DNA from: Hirsutella rhossiliensis
Taxonomy: Eukaryota; Ascomycota; Sordariomycetes; Hypocreales; Ophiocordycipitaceae
Assembly (NCBI RefSeq): GCF_020360975.1
Contig: NW_025408667.1
Location: 11,346,001 to 11,410,000, forward strand
Length of the DNA: 64,000 nt
Reading direction: 5' to 3'
Below the pieces are notes generated by a model, which worked only from the letters and a program-made list of their open reading frames with translations, made no database searches and had not been told where the DNA came from. A program made the position numbers and the translations under genes. Shown here in pieces: positions 51,774 to 63,400 of the stretch; the stretch's first letter is position 1; every line of letters begins with the position of its first letter.

Positions 51774-53064
51774 CCCAGCACCCCCTCAGCCCGACCCGAC
51801 AGGGGGCGTAGACAAAACGCAGGCGGCGAGAGACTTCAACTCGTGGCTCCGGGTATGCCCTGAAGATACCCTCATCGTCTACACTGACGGCTCGCAGAGC
51901 GAAGACGGCGCCTGCGGGTATGGGTACTCAGTGTGGCTAGGCCCAGCGAAGTGACCTACGGCAGCGGTCGGGTCCTACTCGCTGAGGTCTACGACGCAGA
52001 GGTGGAAGGCGCCCTCGAGGGGCTTCGAGCGGCACTCACGTGGTCCCCCAGGACCCCGGACCAGCAGTGCCGGATAGTCGTCTGCCTTGATAACTCTGCG
52101 GCTATAAGAGCCATACGAGGCAGCCCATCGATCTCGTCGCAAGCGGCGGCGGAGAAGTTCGCTGAGGCCGCGGCTCGGCACGGAGACGTCAGGACGCGCT
52201 GGTGCCCCGGCCATACGGGGATCGCCGGCAACGAGCGGGCCGACCAGCTAGCAAAGGAGGGCTGCCGGGCCTCGGCCCGACAGGCCGCCGACGTACGCGA
52301 ACATCAAGAGACAGGCCAAGGCTGCGGCCAGGCGCGACTTCCAGGACTGGTGGGCCGCGGGGCCCCGAGCAGCTACAAGAGCCTGGGGCTCAAGGCCTCG
52401 CTCGGGTGCCCCCCGGAGCTGCACACCAAACGACAGCACCTCCATCACCTGCTCGCTGCGAGGAGCGGGCACGGGGACTTCGCCGACTACCACGAGAGGT
52501 TTAACCACGAAGAGGCCCGGATCGAATGCTCCTGCGGGAGGAGAAAATCACCGACACACCTTCTACTGCCGGAAGGTAGGTACTCGACACCGCCTAAGGC
52601 TAGCCCCACGGCGGGCAAGGCTATCAACCAGGCACTAGGAAGGGATTTGACCGGTTCCTCGGGCTAGTAACGGAGGCAGGATTCTTTGATCGGATTTGCC
52701 ACCGCCACTAGCTTGAGGCAACCCCAACCTAATATGTACAATTCTCTCTTTCTATGTTTTCTGCCCGTAGGCTCCCGTGGGCCTACGGCCCAGCTGACTG
52801 CGTGGGCTTTCTCAGTCACCCGGCTCTGACCGAAGACTGACTAATATTACGGCTTTACCGCCGTGCCGGAACCCGCTGACGGGGAAGGGACCTGAGAATC
52901 CGAGCGGCCACAGAGTCCAAGAATTGCTAGATAGGGGAGAGAAGTAAGGAAGGCGCGACGGGTTTCCGGCGAGCACCCTCATCTTGTACTATACCTAGCC
53001 TAGCACGTCTTTTGCCCTTATAGGGATGTCCCAGACGGTAATCAATACTACTACTACTACTACT
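51774..53064 (+). mobile_element. 5'-truncated LINE copy A with ACT tail
   Basis: Starts in the middle of the RNase H region and ends GTAATCAATACTACTAC. It is flanked by 14-base copies of ACCTCCTAAAGTTG (51760-51773 and 53065-53078), a typical LINE target duplication. Sequence matches the minus-strand copy at 60482-61500. Confidence 0.9.
51810..52667 (+). pseudogene. LINE RNase H and C-terminal fragment
   Basis: Begins DKTQAARDFNSWLRVCPEDT, with VYTDGSQSEDGACGYGY (first catalytic aspartate) in one frame. It then shifts near 51950 to 51933-52667: LAEVYDAEVEGALEGL, VVCLDNSAAIRAIRG and TRWCPGHTGIAGNERADQLA complete the RNase H fold, and a cysteine motif follows (IECSCGRRKSPTHL). The same protein lies at 61500-60700 on the other strand. 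Confidence 0.85.
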
Positions 53065-53078
53065 ACCTCCTAAAGTTG

Positions 53079-54137
53079 CAACTCTCCCCTGTAAAAATTC
53101 TTCTCTTCTGCGGGCTGTTAGCAGCCTGTTAGTGGATAATTATTTTCAGGTCACCCGACCATGCTTCTGCCTCTCTAGCCCTAACGGGGCTCTAGCAAGC
53201 ACCAAAAGGCAGACTTTGGAGAGTTCGTCTCCTCTTGGGAAGCTGGTCTCGAATAACGGCATGCCTCGCGCTGCCTCGCCTTCTGCCGCCTCGCGGCATC
53301 GCCTTCTTCTGCCGCCTTTACTGGCTGGCCTCGACTTCTGCCGCCTCGCGGCCCCGACCTCTTCTGCCGCCTCGCGGCCCGACTTCTTCTCGCCCTTCCT
53401 GGCACGCCTCGCGCTGCCTCGCACCCTCTGCCGCCTTTACTGGCTGGCCTCGCCTTCTGCCGCCTTGCGGCTCTGCCTCCTTCTGCCGTCTCGCGGCTCG
53501 AACTTTGCCGCCTTGCGGCCTTTCTGCCGCCCAGCGGCCACGACTTCCTCTGGACTGGTGGGCCGCGGGGGCCCCGAGGAGCTACAAGAGCCTAGAGCTC
53601 AAGGCCTCACCCGGGTGTCCCCCGGAGCTGCACACCAATCGACAACACCTCCACCACCTGCTTGCTACGAGGAGCAGGCACGGGGACTCCGCCAACTGTC
53701 ATGACCACGAAGTGGTCCCGGATCGAACGCTCCTGCGGGAGAAGACAATCGCCATCGGGGCGAACCCCCGACTAACATTGCTACACTCTCTGCTCCCTTT
53801 TTCTTTTCTTTTTCTTTCTGCCCCGTAGGCCCTCCTCGAGGGGGCTTGCGGCCGGCCCATGACTTCGTGGGCTTTCTCAGTCACCCGGCCTCGGCCAAAG
53901 ACTGACTACTATTACGGCTTCACTGCCGTGCCTGGAACCCGCTGACGGGGGAAGGGCCCCGAATTTCCGACCGGCCTCAGAGCCTCAGAATTGCTAGATG
54001 GAGTGGTTAGGTACTACACACGGTCCTTAGTCCAGGTACTCGGGATATTCTATGTATCTAGTCTTCTCTAGCCTAGCACGTCTTTTGCCCTTATAGGGAT
54101 GTCCCAGACGGTAATCAATACTACTACTACTACTACT
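53079..54137 (+). mobile_element. Short composite LINE copy B with ACT tail
   Basis: Starts CAACTCTCCCCTGTAAAAAT, the same head as the 720-bp element at 24396-25115. It then contains a block of degenerate CTGCCGCCTCGCGGC repeats (53250-53550) and from 53545 matches the LINE C-terminal region and 3' end of copy A, closing with GTAATCAATAC and ACT repeats. It is flanked by ACCTCCTAAAGTTG (53065-53078 and 54138-54151). Having a head, a filler and a LINE 3' end, it looks like a non-autonomous derivative. Confidence 0.8.
53250..53550 (+). repeat. Degenerate CTGCCGCCTCGCGGC repeat array
   Basis: About ten imperfect units, mostly ending CGCGGC or TGCGGC, with a longer sub-repeat containing TTTACTGGCTGGCCTCG twice (53318 and 53436). 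Each unit can form a GCCG/CGGC hairpin. Confidence 0.75.
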
Positions 54138-54145
54138 ACCTCCTA

Positions 54146-55973
54146 AAGTTGGTGCTCACCACCAGTATCCCCACACCACCGGAATACCCAGAATTTCGAC
54201 TCCCCGACCTAGAATCGCTTCAACCACCGCGTACCACGCTCAGAATCGCGTACTTCCACTCGTTCTAACCTTCCTGAACCCCTCCATTGGCGTGCCTTTT
54301 TTGCTGCTTCCTCAAACCATCGCTTGCGTGCGTTATGCGCCTTTTCTCCGCGTCTTCTACTACCTTCCTTGCTTTAGCAATCTGATCATCTCCCTTTGTT
54401 GCACCATTTCCCGTCCTTGGGCCACTGACAATACTCCTCCTGATTGTAACTGTATATTCTTCATAGCCTTACGTTGTTTTTGGATCCGCTCCGCCATTTT
54501 GGTTCGTCCCAAGTCCCTTTAGTCTGCACGAGCTCAGTCGCCAGAGATAGCGATCCTCGAATAAATCGACTGAGATCGTGAGAAAAGTCGGGATCCAGGC
54601 TTTTATCGTCTTCAAGGACGAGATCTAATTTGTCCGCTACCTTGTTTATTTGTCGTAGAGTCAATGGTGTCTCGAAAGGTGAGGAGTGTGGTCCTGAATT
54701 GGGAGGAGGTGTGGGTGTCGTGGCTTGACGAGCTTCCAAACATTGAAGTACTACTTGTGGATTGAATGGGAAGATTCCTGTCTTGCGAAATGCGGAGCGT
54801 ATAGTACTCTCCTTGAAAGCATGCAATCGTACTTGTTGAATGCAGGAGAGAAACTCAAGCTTGGTTATGTTGACGAGGCCATCTCGAACCATGACATCTA
54901 AAGCCTTGGCGTGATAGTGCTTTAGGGGCTGGAAAACGACAACGTCCAAAGGCTGAAGTGCATGCGTGAGATTAGGCGGCATGCCGAAGGGAATAATATT
55001 GTGGTTGTCGCAGTATTCAATGAACTGCCTGGTATGGTGAGAGCCATGACCATCAAGAATTAGAAGTCGCTTCGAGCTTCTTGAGCTTTTTTCCGAGTGC
55101 TTGTCAAAATGCTGGAGCCACTCCAGACTAATCACGTCGTTTGAGTAACCAGTAGGCGTGGGTCGAATAACTGTGTCAGGATCTAGCTCAGGTATTTGAT
55201 ACCATGAAGCCATGTGCATCTGGCCAGCGAGTATCAAAAAAGCCGGAACAACCTCCCCATTCGCCGAGATAGCTTCGATCGCAGTAGCGGATTCCCTATT
55301 CTCAGGAATGCCAAAATAATGAGCTCTCCTCCGTTTTGTCACAATCAGCTGGTCTTTTCCAACCCCGATGCGAAAACCAGTCTCGTCCATATTCCAGATA
55401 TCCTCAGGAGGTATACCATTGTCTTGGATAACCTGCCGAAGATGCTGGAAATACTGGTTAACTCGTGTAAGATTCTCGGAGACTTGGCGCTCTGCTTGAA
55501 GCCTTTTTTGGCGCTTTTTGAAGTAGCCGTGACGCTTTAAGAAGCGAGAAGTCCAGTTTGGCCCCACGGTAGGAGCGTCGCGCTGGCTAGACCGCTCGCG
55601 CAAGATACAGTTTGCCGCGTCAGTAACGAACTCGACGCGTACCGCAAGGTTTATATTATCCAAACGATCGATATAGCGACATAGGGCCTTCTCTTCTGGT
55701 TCGGAAAGCCTCGTATTTCTAGCTCGCTGGCCAGTTTTAGGAGGTCGGCCTTGAAGACGGTATCGCAATCGATCACGTGTTACACCGAATTCTCGCGCTA
55801 CGGTTGCGACTTTAGCACCGGAAAATTTTCAATATATCGAAGAGCGTTTTGTACACGTGCTTCCATTTCGGCTATCGACGAGATCGTGAATTGGTTAAGA
55901 TATAGGGATGCTGAAGTCGGGGAGTCGAAATTCTGGGTATTCCGGTGGTGTGGGGATACTGGTGGTGAGCACC

Positions 55974-55978
<5 letters not shown>
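54146..55978 (-). mobile_element. pogo/Fot1-type transposon with 63-bp perfect inverted repeats
   Basis: Ends 54146-54208 and 55916-55978 are perfect inverted copies starting AAGTTGGTGCTCACC. TA precedes the left end (54144-54145), as expected for Tc1/mariner-pogo insertion; the right flank is now a poly-T run. The 1.83-kb element contains one transposase gene on the minus strand. Confidence 0.92.
54461..55866 (-). pseudogene. pogo-family transposase, probable N-terminal frameshift
   Basis: DDE transposase. From 55768 leftward 435 codons are open: a CENP-B-like helix-turn-helix region (RNTRLSEPEEKALCRYIDRL, NWTSRFLKRHGYFKKRQK) and then the catalytic triad in WNMDETGF, LLILDGHGSHHT and HALQPLDVVVFQPLK. 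The C-terminus is charged. That frame has no ATG before 55768, where it opens at TTG. The likely true start is ATG 55866 (MEARVQNALRYIENFP), which is out of frame by one base with the continuation AKVATVAREFGVTRDRL near 55820. So one deletion probably disables an otherwise complete gene. The 63-bp inverted repeats are still perfect, implying recent activity. Confidence 0.9.
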
Positions 55979-56004
<26 letters not shown>

Positions 56005-56755
56005 GTATTGCGCCCGGAGGGTTCCCCCATAGAGCCACTACGCTAAGCTACGTACCTACTGTACCTGGTTCCATCGCACCTGAAGCCCCACGCTTCTTTT
56101 CATCTGTTTCAGCCTCGTTCGCTGTGACATGACAGGCCTACTTGAAGGTCAGTTTCTCCAAGTGTTCAGCGTCCTACCTTCAGCGACTGAAGCGCGGTCT
56201 GCCAAGTTTAAGGCTGTTGTGTTAGTATGATTATCCCTTGATCAGTACATGGTCCCTCGTCGGTCCATACTGAAGCGTTTTGTTGCCAATGCGAACTGTA
56301 TTGTCGCCCGTACAGCCCCCATATCGGGCTGCCACTTGTCGTCGTCTGACTCTGCCTTGCCTCCTAGGAAGAAAGACAGGTTTCCCATCTTTCCGCGAGC
56401 ATATCGAAGCATGATTTCTCGTTGTACCGTCCATCTTCTGCATCGAAAGAGGAAATGTTCCACCGTTTCCGCCGACTGTCCGCAGGTGCACTCATCCGAT
56501 TCCTCTGCCCCGATTTTGCAGAGGTAGCCATTCAGTCGTGATTTGCCAGTTCGAAGTTGTACCAACACTTCAGATTCCTTTCTAGTTAGCTCGTCGTACA
56601 TCTTGCGGGTGTGCTTGCCCGGCAATGCTTTATCGATGCGCTTTGAGTGCTTTCCAACCCTTTCTGGGATCTGACGAACGCGAGTGTGTTCGTTGAGCAG
56701 CAGTCGTAACGTCGTTGCTCTTGCCTGAAACGTTGCTGGTTCAAAGTTTCTTAAA
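55977..56755 (-). mobile_element. 5'-truncated LINE stub with 28-base poly(A) tail
   Basis: The plus strand has 28 T (55977-56004, a few shared with the pogo end), i.e. a poly(A) tail of a minus-strand LINE whose 3' end reads GCGCAATAC. The only coding part is 56625-56242 (DELTRKESEVLVQLRTGKSR, CTCGQSAETVEHFLFRC), the C-terminal end of a protein related to the LINE ORF2 at 18740. It ends abruptly at the AT-rich block. Confidence 0.85.
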
Positions 56756-57189
56756 ATTTAATTTATTGCTTAGTTGTTTTATTTTAATATTTTATCGTAT
56801 AAGGTAGACTATATCTCCCTCTTAAAAGATTAGTCCCTATAATCTTTTCCGATTATAGTAAGTAGATATTCGTTCTCTAATAAATTAAAGTTCTTATTAT
56901 ATTTCTTTATATAATTTTTATAGCTAATCTACTTATAGTATCGCTCGTTCCGCTTATAGTCCCTATTAAGTAACCTTAAATACTTCTAGGTTATATCCGT
57001 AATTAGCGTATACTAGTAAGAGCTTAGTTATTTCCGTAACTAAGCTATTATAAGCTAGTTACGCTATTAATAGCTATTTAAATTAATCGTTTTATTCGTA
57101 GCTAATATAGTATCGTAAATATTATTTAAGTATTTAGTTAAGTCGTTCTATTTATCTATCTATTTATAGGTAATAAGCTATACTAAGCT

Positions 57190-57430
57190 TATATTTCGTC
57201 CCTAATTATACTATAAGAGCTTACTAAAACTTAGCTATAAACGTACTTCCTTTATTAGAGATAATCTCGTTTAATAGTCTATAATTACTAATAATTATTT
57301 ATAGGAATATATATACTAGCTCTTCTATATTACTTACTTCTTTATATAGTAAGAAGTATCTATACTTCGTTAGTTTATTAGTAATAACGAATATACTATC
57401 GTATTTAACGTTAGTTATAGGTTCTTTTAA
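57190..57430 (-). pseudogene. RIP-degraded Ty3/gypsy integrase
   Basis: Minus-strand reading gives YDSIFVITNKLTKYRYFLLY, later IEELVYIFL and NEIISNKGSTFIAK, with stop codons between. This matches the integrase core order of gypsy elements (D...VDRLTK...DRGSTF). Confidence 0.75.
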
Positions 57431-58084
57431 TAGTAGTAGCTTTATAATATAGTTAAAAGCTATTAAATCCTATAGTTTCTTTAGTACTAGTAGCGGTTAT
57501 AATTCTCTATATAGTTTATATCGTTTAGCTTTACTTTATATATAAAGTTTATATTTTTTAATAACTTATTATATTACTTCTTTAAGCTATAGGAAGTTAT
57601 ATTATCGTTTAATCCGTTCCTTTATTCTTTAGATTCCTTAGTATCTATATATTAGATATTCGTATATATTATATATAACTTTATCTCGTAATTCTAGTAG
57701 TATCTAGATTTTGTTTTTATATATTAGAACTTCTAAATATTCTATATTATATCCGTTTAATGCTTTATATTCTTTTATCTATTTTAGGATCTTCTAGTAA
57801 GTTAAGTCGTTAGGTTATACTTTAAATATTATATTTAGCTATCGTTGCTAGTAGTTCCCGTTTTCGTTGATTTCTAGGAGCTATCCTTTCGCTATAGGTG
57901 CCCCTATATTATAGTTACTTCGTTAACTTATTACGAAAAAGATATAGCCGCCTATTAAATATAAGCGATAGCGTTAATTAACGTATATAGAGTACGCGAC
58001 ACACCCCCTTAGGGATATCGGGTTAATTCGTCCCGGGATACCTAGATATCCTAGACTATAGCGGGAATTTTTATATAGGCAGGC

Positions 58085-58170
58085 CCTATGCTAAAACCGC
58101 GCTTAATTGCGCTAGCGGGACTCGAACTACGGGCCTTCGGGTAATACGCGCTAGGCTAGCTAGAAGAAGT
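58085..58170 (-). other. tRNA-like T-arm (B-box) remnant
   Basis: Minus strand contains GTAGTTCGAGTCCCGCTAGC, close to a tRNA T-arm. A full cloverleaf could not be drawn: only a 5-bp acceptor-like pairing TGCGC/GCGCA is apparent. It may be a tRNA-derived SINE or a decayed tRNA gene. Confidence 0.3.
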
Positions 58171-59099
58171 GCGTGCGCAGTTACCGGGAAGTTCCCGGAG
58201 GGGTAGCCCCTCCGCCCGGGCTTATAACTCTCGCGAAGAGAGATGCGAGAAGTATATATAAAATGCACGAAGGTAAAAGTAAAAGTAAGGGGTCGGATAG
58301 GCAGGGCAGAGATATTTAAATCTTACGGGGGCAGCAATTATAGTAGGGGAGTAATTATTATATTGCCTTAATTCTCCTTCTTTCCTCTATCTAACCCCCT
58401 CTTTATACCCGTCTAGCATCTTAATTAATAAAGAAGATCCTACTTAAAGAAGCTACTAATATCCCTTTAACTACCGAGCTTTTTGCCGGTTTTTCTCCTC
58501 CTTTCTAGCCGTTGCCGGTATATCCGTCTTATCTCTCGCTACCTCTATAGGAAGCTATTGCTACTTCTGCTTCCCCTATACCCCTACCCTCCTCTCTATA
58601 CCTCCTTTTAGCTCCTTCCTTAAAACCTGTTTTTAGCTTCCTAGGTCCCTCGTGCTAAGGGATATCTCCGAGAACTACGAATAGCCACGCCATGATATAC
58701 CCTTAGCTATAGCCTGCCCTAAGGCATAGCTAATACTGCTGGGCTAGTAAGCGTATAGAGGAGGTTCTTAGCTCTATACTTCTCCCTTTACTCGAGGAAA
58801 GCAAGGGCCCTTTAGGTCCCTAGGCTCTTTTAGACCTACTTTAGGAAAAAGGGGCCTTAAGGAGGAAATTAAGTCCTATAAGAAAGGGGGCCTTCTTAGA
58901 AGGGAAAAACCTAATTAAAATAGGGGGCCCTTTAAAGGGAAAAACCTCTTCCTTTTCTTCGGCTATAGACGTTACCTTCTTATACGTGCTATTAGCTCCT
59001 CTTATAGACTCTTAAGGCGGGCCTCTAAGGATAGCTTTTCTCGAACGTCTTCTAGCCCTATTTACTATAAAAAGACAGCTAGCTTCTACTTCGGTAGGG

Positions 59100-60480
59100 G
59101 CTTCGTAAGACCGTCGGCTTTTATCGATGCCGTTAGAACCTAACGGACGGAAATAAGTCCCCTTTAGACCTCTTAGCGTAACTAATGCTAGTAGATATCA
59201 ATATACCGTAGCCGGGTCGATAGCTTGCTATTTTCCTCCGTAAGAATTCGTATAGTCTGCGTATTATCGCATTCTATAGCTAACGGGGACGGAATTTATA
59301 GTCGTAACGATATTAATAGCCGGCTAAGGAAAATCGCTTCTTTTAACGCTTCTAAAAGAGCTAGTAGCTCTGCCTCCGTGCTTAATATAGTAACGGTAGC
59401 TTGCTTCGAAGCTCTCTAAGCAATAGTTCCTCTAAAAAGGGATATAATATACCCCTATAAGCTCTTTCTATCTAATAAATTGTCTATAAAGGACGAATCG
59501 CTCGAATAGAGGAAGATTTCGGCAGCTGATTTCCTTCCCTGCCCTCCTAGGCGCAGACTATATAATCTCGTTAAATAGAGATAAAGGATAGCTTTATCTA
59601 CTACTTCTTAATGCCTAGGGCTAGGATTCTAGTTATGCTTAGCTAGCTAGGAGACCGTAAAAGAGATATCCGGTCTAGTAGAAATAGCTAAAAAAAAGCA
59701 GGGAGCCTACCTTCTATTAGTATTAGTATTTCTCTTACTCCCTAGCTTAAAAGGACGGATTAGGTAAAAGCTCTTCGTCTAATATAGGCGTAGAGGGAAG
59801 CTTCTTATCGAGGGAATTAGGGAGGAATTTATAAGCGACCTTATTAATATAAGCGTCCTAGGTAAGCTAGATAGTCCGTTAGGACCTATTCCTAAGGATT
59901 TATATCCCTAGGAACTACTTTAGCTCCCCTAGCTTAGTTATCTTATACCTTTATTATAGGCCTTTTATAGCCTCCCTAGTAGTTGCTTCTTCCTCTTTTA
60001 GGTAGGCCTAGATAATATCGTCGACGTAGAAGAAGACCGTGATTTTACCCTTCTATATTATATACGGTTCCTAAGGGACTTTCTTAAAGCCTAGGGCTTC
60101 GAGGGAACCTATTAAATGCTATTGCTAAAGAAGGGGTGATCTTCGTAGTCTATATAGAGCTTTCCTAAGCCATAGAACCTTTCCTAGCTATTAGAAGCTA
60201 GTAGAAGGCGTATATAGATAACTTCTTTTTTTTCCTTAAGTAGATTATTAATAAAGGCGTTAACTATATCTATCTATTTAAGCTCGAGGTCGAATTCTAC
60301 TACTATAGCTATAAGGGTCCGAAAAGACATCCCTACTAAGGTAGTTGCCCTAGTAGGAAGATCCCCTTTTTCCTATTAATTCCTATAGATAACTAGCCGG
60401 GCTTTGCACTTTTAAAGGAAGCCGTGTTTATTAGTCTTATAGATAAAGACCTACTTATAGCTAAGGACCTATTTTCCTCT
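59100..60480 (-). pseudogene. RIP-degraded copia RT-RNase H
   Basis: Readable words YVDDII and STEAELLALLEA in copia order, with many stops. A different family from the copia elements at 1-2 kb and 27-30 kb as far as the short readable words allow. Confidence 0.7.
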
Positions 60481-60481
60481 T

Positions 60482-63400
60482 AGCCCACGGGGAGCCTACG
60501 GGCAGAAAACATAGAAAAGAGAGAATTGTACATATTAGGTTGGGGGGTTGCCTCGAGCTAGTGGCGGTGGCAAATCCGATCAAAGAATCCTGCCTCCGTT
60601 ACTAGCCCGAGGAACCGGTCAAATCCCCTTCCTAGTGCCTGGTTGATAGCCTTGCCCGCCGTGGGGGCTAGCCTTAGGCGGTGTCGAGTACCTACCTTCC
60701 GGCAGTAGAAGGGGTGTGTCGGTGATTTTCTCCTCCCGCAGGAGCATTCGATCCGGGCCTCTTCGTGGTTAAACCTCTCGTGGTAGTCGGCGAAGTCCCC
60801 GTGCCCGCTCCTCGCAGCGAGCAGGTGATGGAGGTGCTGTCGTTTGGTGTGCAGCTCCGGGGGGCACCCGAGCGAGGCCTTGAGCCCTAGGCTCTTGTAG
60901 CTGCTCGGGGCCCCCGCGGCCCACCAGTCCTGGAAGTCGCGCCTGGCCGCAGCCTTGGCCTGTCTCTTGATGTTCGCGTACGTCGGCGGCCTGTCCGGCC
61001 GAGGCCCGGCAGCCCTCCTTTGCTAGCTGGTCGGCCCGCTCGTTGCCGGCGATCCCCGTATGGCCGGGGCACCAGCGCGTCCTGACGTCTCCGTGCCGAG
61101 CCGCGGCCTCAGCGAACTTCTCCGCCGCCGCTTGCGACGAGATCGATGGGCTGCCTCGTATGGCTCTTATAGCCGCAGAGTTATCAAGGCAGACGACTAT
61201 CCGGCACTGCTGGTCCGGGGTCCTGGGGACCACGTGAGTGCCGCTCGAAGCCCTCGAGGGCGCCTTCCACCTCTGCGTCGTAGACCTCAGCGAGTAGGAC
61301 CCGACCGCTGCCGTAGGTCACTTCGCTAGGGCCTAGCCACACTGAGTACCCATACCCGCAGGCGCCGTCTTCGCTCTGCGAGCCGTCAGTGTAGACGATG
61401 AGGGTATCTTCAGGGCATACCCGGAGCCACGAGTTGAAGTCTCTCGCCGCCTGCGTTTTGTCTACGCCCCCTGTCGGGTCGGGCTGAGGGGGTGCTGGGG
61501 GGAGAAGTCGGGGCCTCGGAGCATGGGCCGTCATTTGGTGAAGACGCAGGAGTCTCGAGGCGTGCTGCTTCTGGGCCGCGCGAGGGGCCCGCATACCGTG
61601 CCTCTTCATTAGCTCCCGGCCAGGCGTTGGGAGGATGCTCATACGGGGTGTCAAGGGTGCCGCTCATCTAGGAGCGTAGACGGACCGCGGCGCGTCTCTG
61701 AGCGTCTGCGAGGAGCAGCGTGGCAGGGGATCCCGGTCTCTCGGTGGAGGGCCACAATGGGCATGGTACACCAGACGGGCGCGATGGCGCGCATCGCGAC
61801 GTTTAAGGTCAGCTGGATCCTATTCTTCAGGTAGGTGATCCGCGACGGAACTAAGCGGGCAGTCCCCCACACAGGCCGAAGCGCCCCGGGTACCATACAT
61901 GGGCGCCGTATAAAGGATCGGGAGGACGCAGGCCGTGACCGCATGCCGTGTCGACCGGGAGGATTCCGCGCCGGGTGTTTGAGAGGTTCTGGAGGAACCC
62001 TGCGGCCGTCATCGCCTTCGCGGCCCACTTCTCCACATGCGTGCGGAATGAGAGCTTTCTGTCGTACCAGACGCCGAGCCAGCGCAGGTCCTGCTGTGGC
62101 TCCTTTCTACGGACCCGTGCCAGACCGACGGCAGGTCCCCTTTGTATCTCGGTCTCGTGAAGTGGATGACTTCTGTCTTGCCCGGGTCGAACACTACGCC
62201 ATTATCGGCTCCCCACTGGATGAGCTCACCCGCGGCGCGCGTGGCCCGGGCGGCCGTCTCCTGTAGGGACCGGCCCCGGATCAGGGTGGCCACGTCATCT
62301 GCGTAGCCGAAGCGCGAGTTCGGTTCCCCTATCGAGTAGATGGGCACTGTATAGAGGAGGAAGAGAATCGGGGAGGCCGGGGAGCCCTGTGGCAGCCCGC
62401 ACGTCAGGGGGGTTGTCGGCGTCGTTATATCCTCGAGCCGTATTCTGGCCGATCTCTGCTCCATAGCAACCTGCCCACCGGACCAGGTTTGTTGGCCAGC
62501 CCTGTTCCCGTAGGCGTAGGAGGAGCCGGTTCCGCAGAACCGTGTCAAAGGCGCCCTGTATATCCATCGTGATTAGCGTGGCGACTTTCCCTCGGTGAGG
62601 GCCGTCTCCGCGTCGTGGAGCAATGCTAGCGCTAGGTCGAGCGCTGAACGTTTGGGCAGGGCACCCGCATGCTGGCTGTGGATGACTCGTTGTGTGATCG
62701 CAGCCCAGGCTAGGCGCCGGGCTATTAGGCGTTCGAGTCCCTTGCCGAGGCAAGCTAGAGAGAAATCGGCCTCCAGCCTCTCGGAATAGACAGGTCCCTC
62801 TTGCCAGGCTTAGGATCATTACGACCTCTGCTGCGCGGAAACAAGCGGGGTGGTAGCCCAGGTGTAGGCAGCCTTCATATAGTCCCCTCACCGCCTCGCC
62901 GATGTGGTTCCAGACGCGACGCAGCATTCGGACCGTGATGCCGTCGATCCCCGGGGAGGTGTTGCCCGTAGAGGTGCAGGCGCATGCCGCATCCGCGAGC
63001 GTGACGCTGCAGTCGAGAGTCCTCCCTGGGGCCAGCACCTCTGGGGCCCAGGGGTCCGGGATGTCGTCCGCGGCCCCGCGCCTTTCTAGGATCTCGACTC
63101 GGAGCGCGTTTGCCTTTTCCGTCTGGGTCTCGAAGACCTGGTCGCCTACCTGTATAGGCGGGGCCCGGAACGGGCTCGGTTTCCTCGACCACCGCATGAT
63201 CTTATAGATATCCTGGTTGCTCTCGGCGCCTTCTAGAACAGTCTGCCAGAAATGTCTCTTACCCCGCCGTACCGCCCGGCGCAGCTCCCGCCGGGCAGTC
63301 TGGACCTCTCTGCCGTGCCCTGTGGGGTAGATCCGCCGCATAGCTCTTAGTTCGGCCGCTGCACCGGCGCACTGATCGTTCCACCATGGGGTGCCTCTCG

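Larger units (their letters stand above)
56755..60480. other. AT-rich RIP-like block with gypsy and copia remnants
   Basis: Abruptly rich in TA steps with no long ORFs, the pattern left by repeat-induced point mutation (C to T at CpA). Still readable on the minus strand: a Ty3/gypsy integrase around 57430-57190 (SIFVITNKLTKYRYF, NEIISNKGSTFIAK), and copia reverse transcriptase around 60050-60000 (VFFYVDDII) with RNase H near 59370 (STEAELLALLEALK). Both edges are sharp: at about 56755 against a LINE stub, and at 60481 against an unmutated LINE. Confidence 0.85.
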
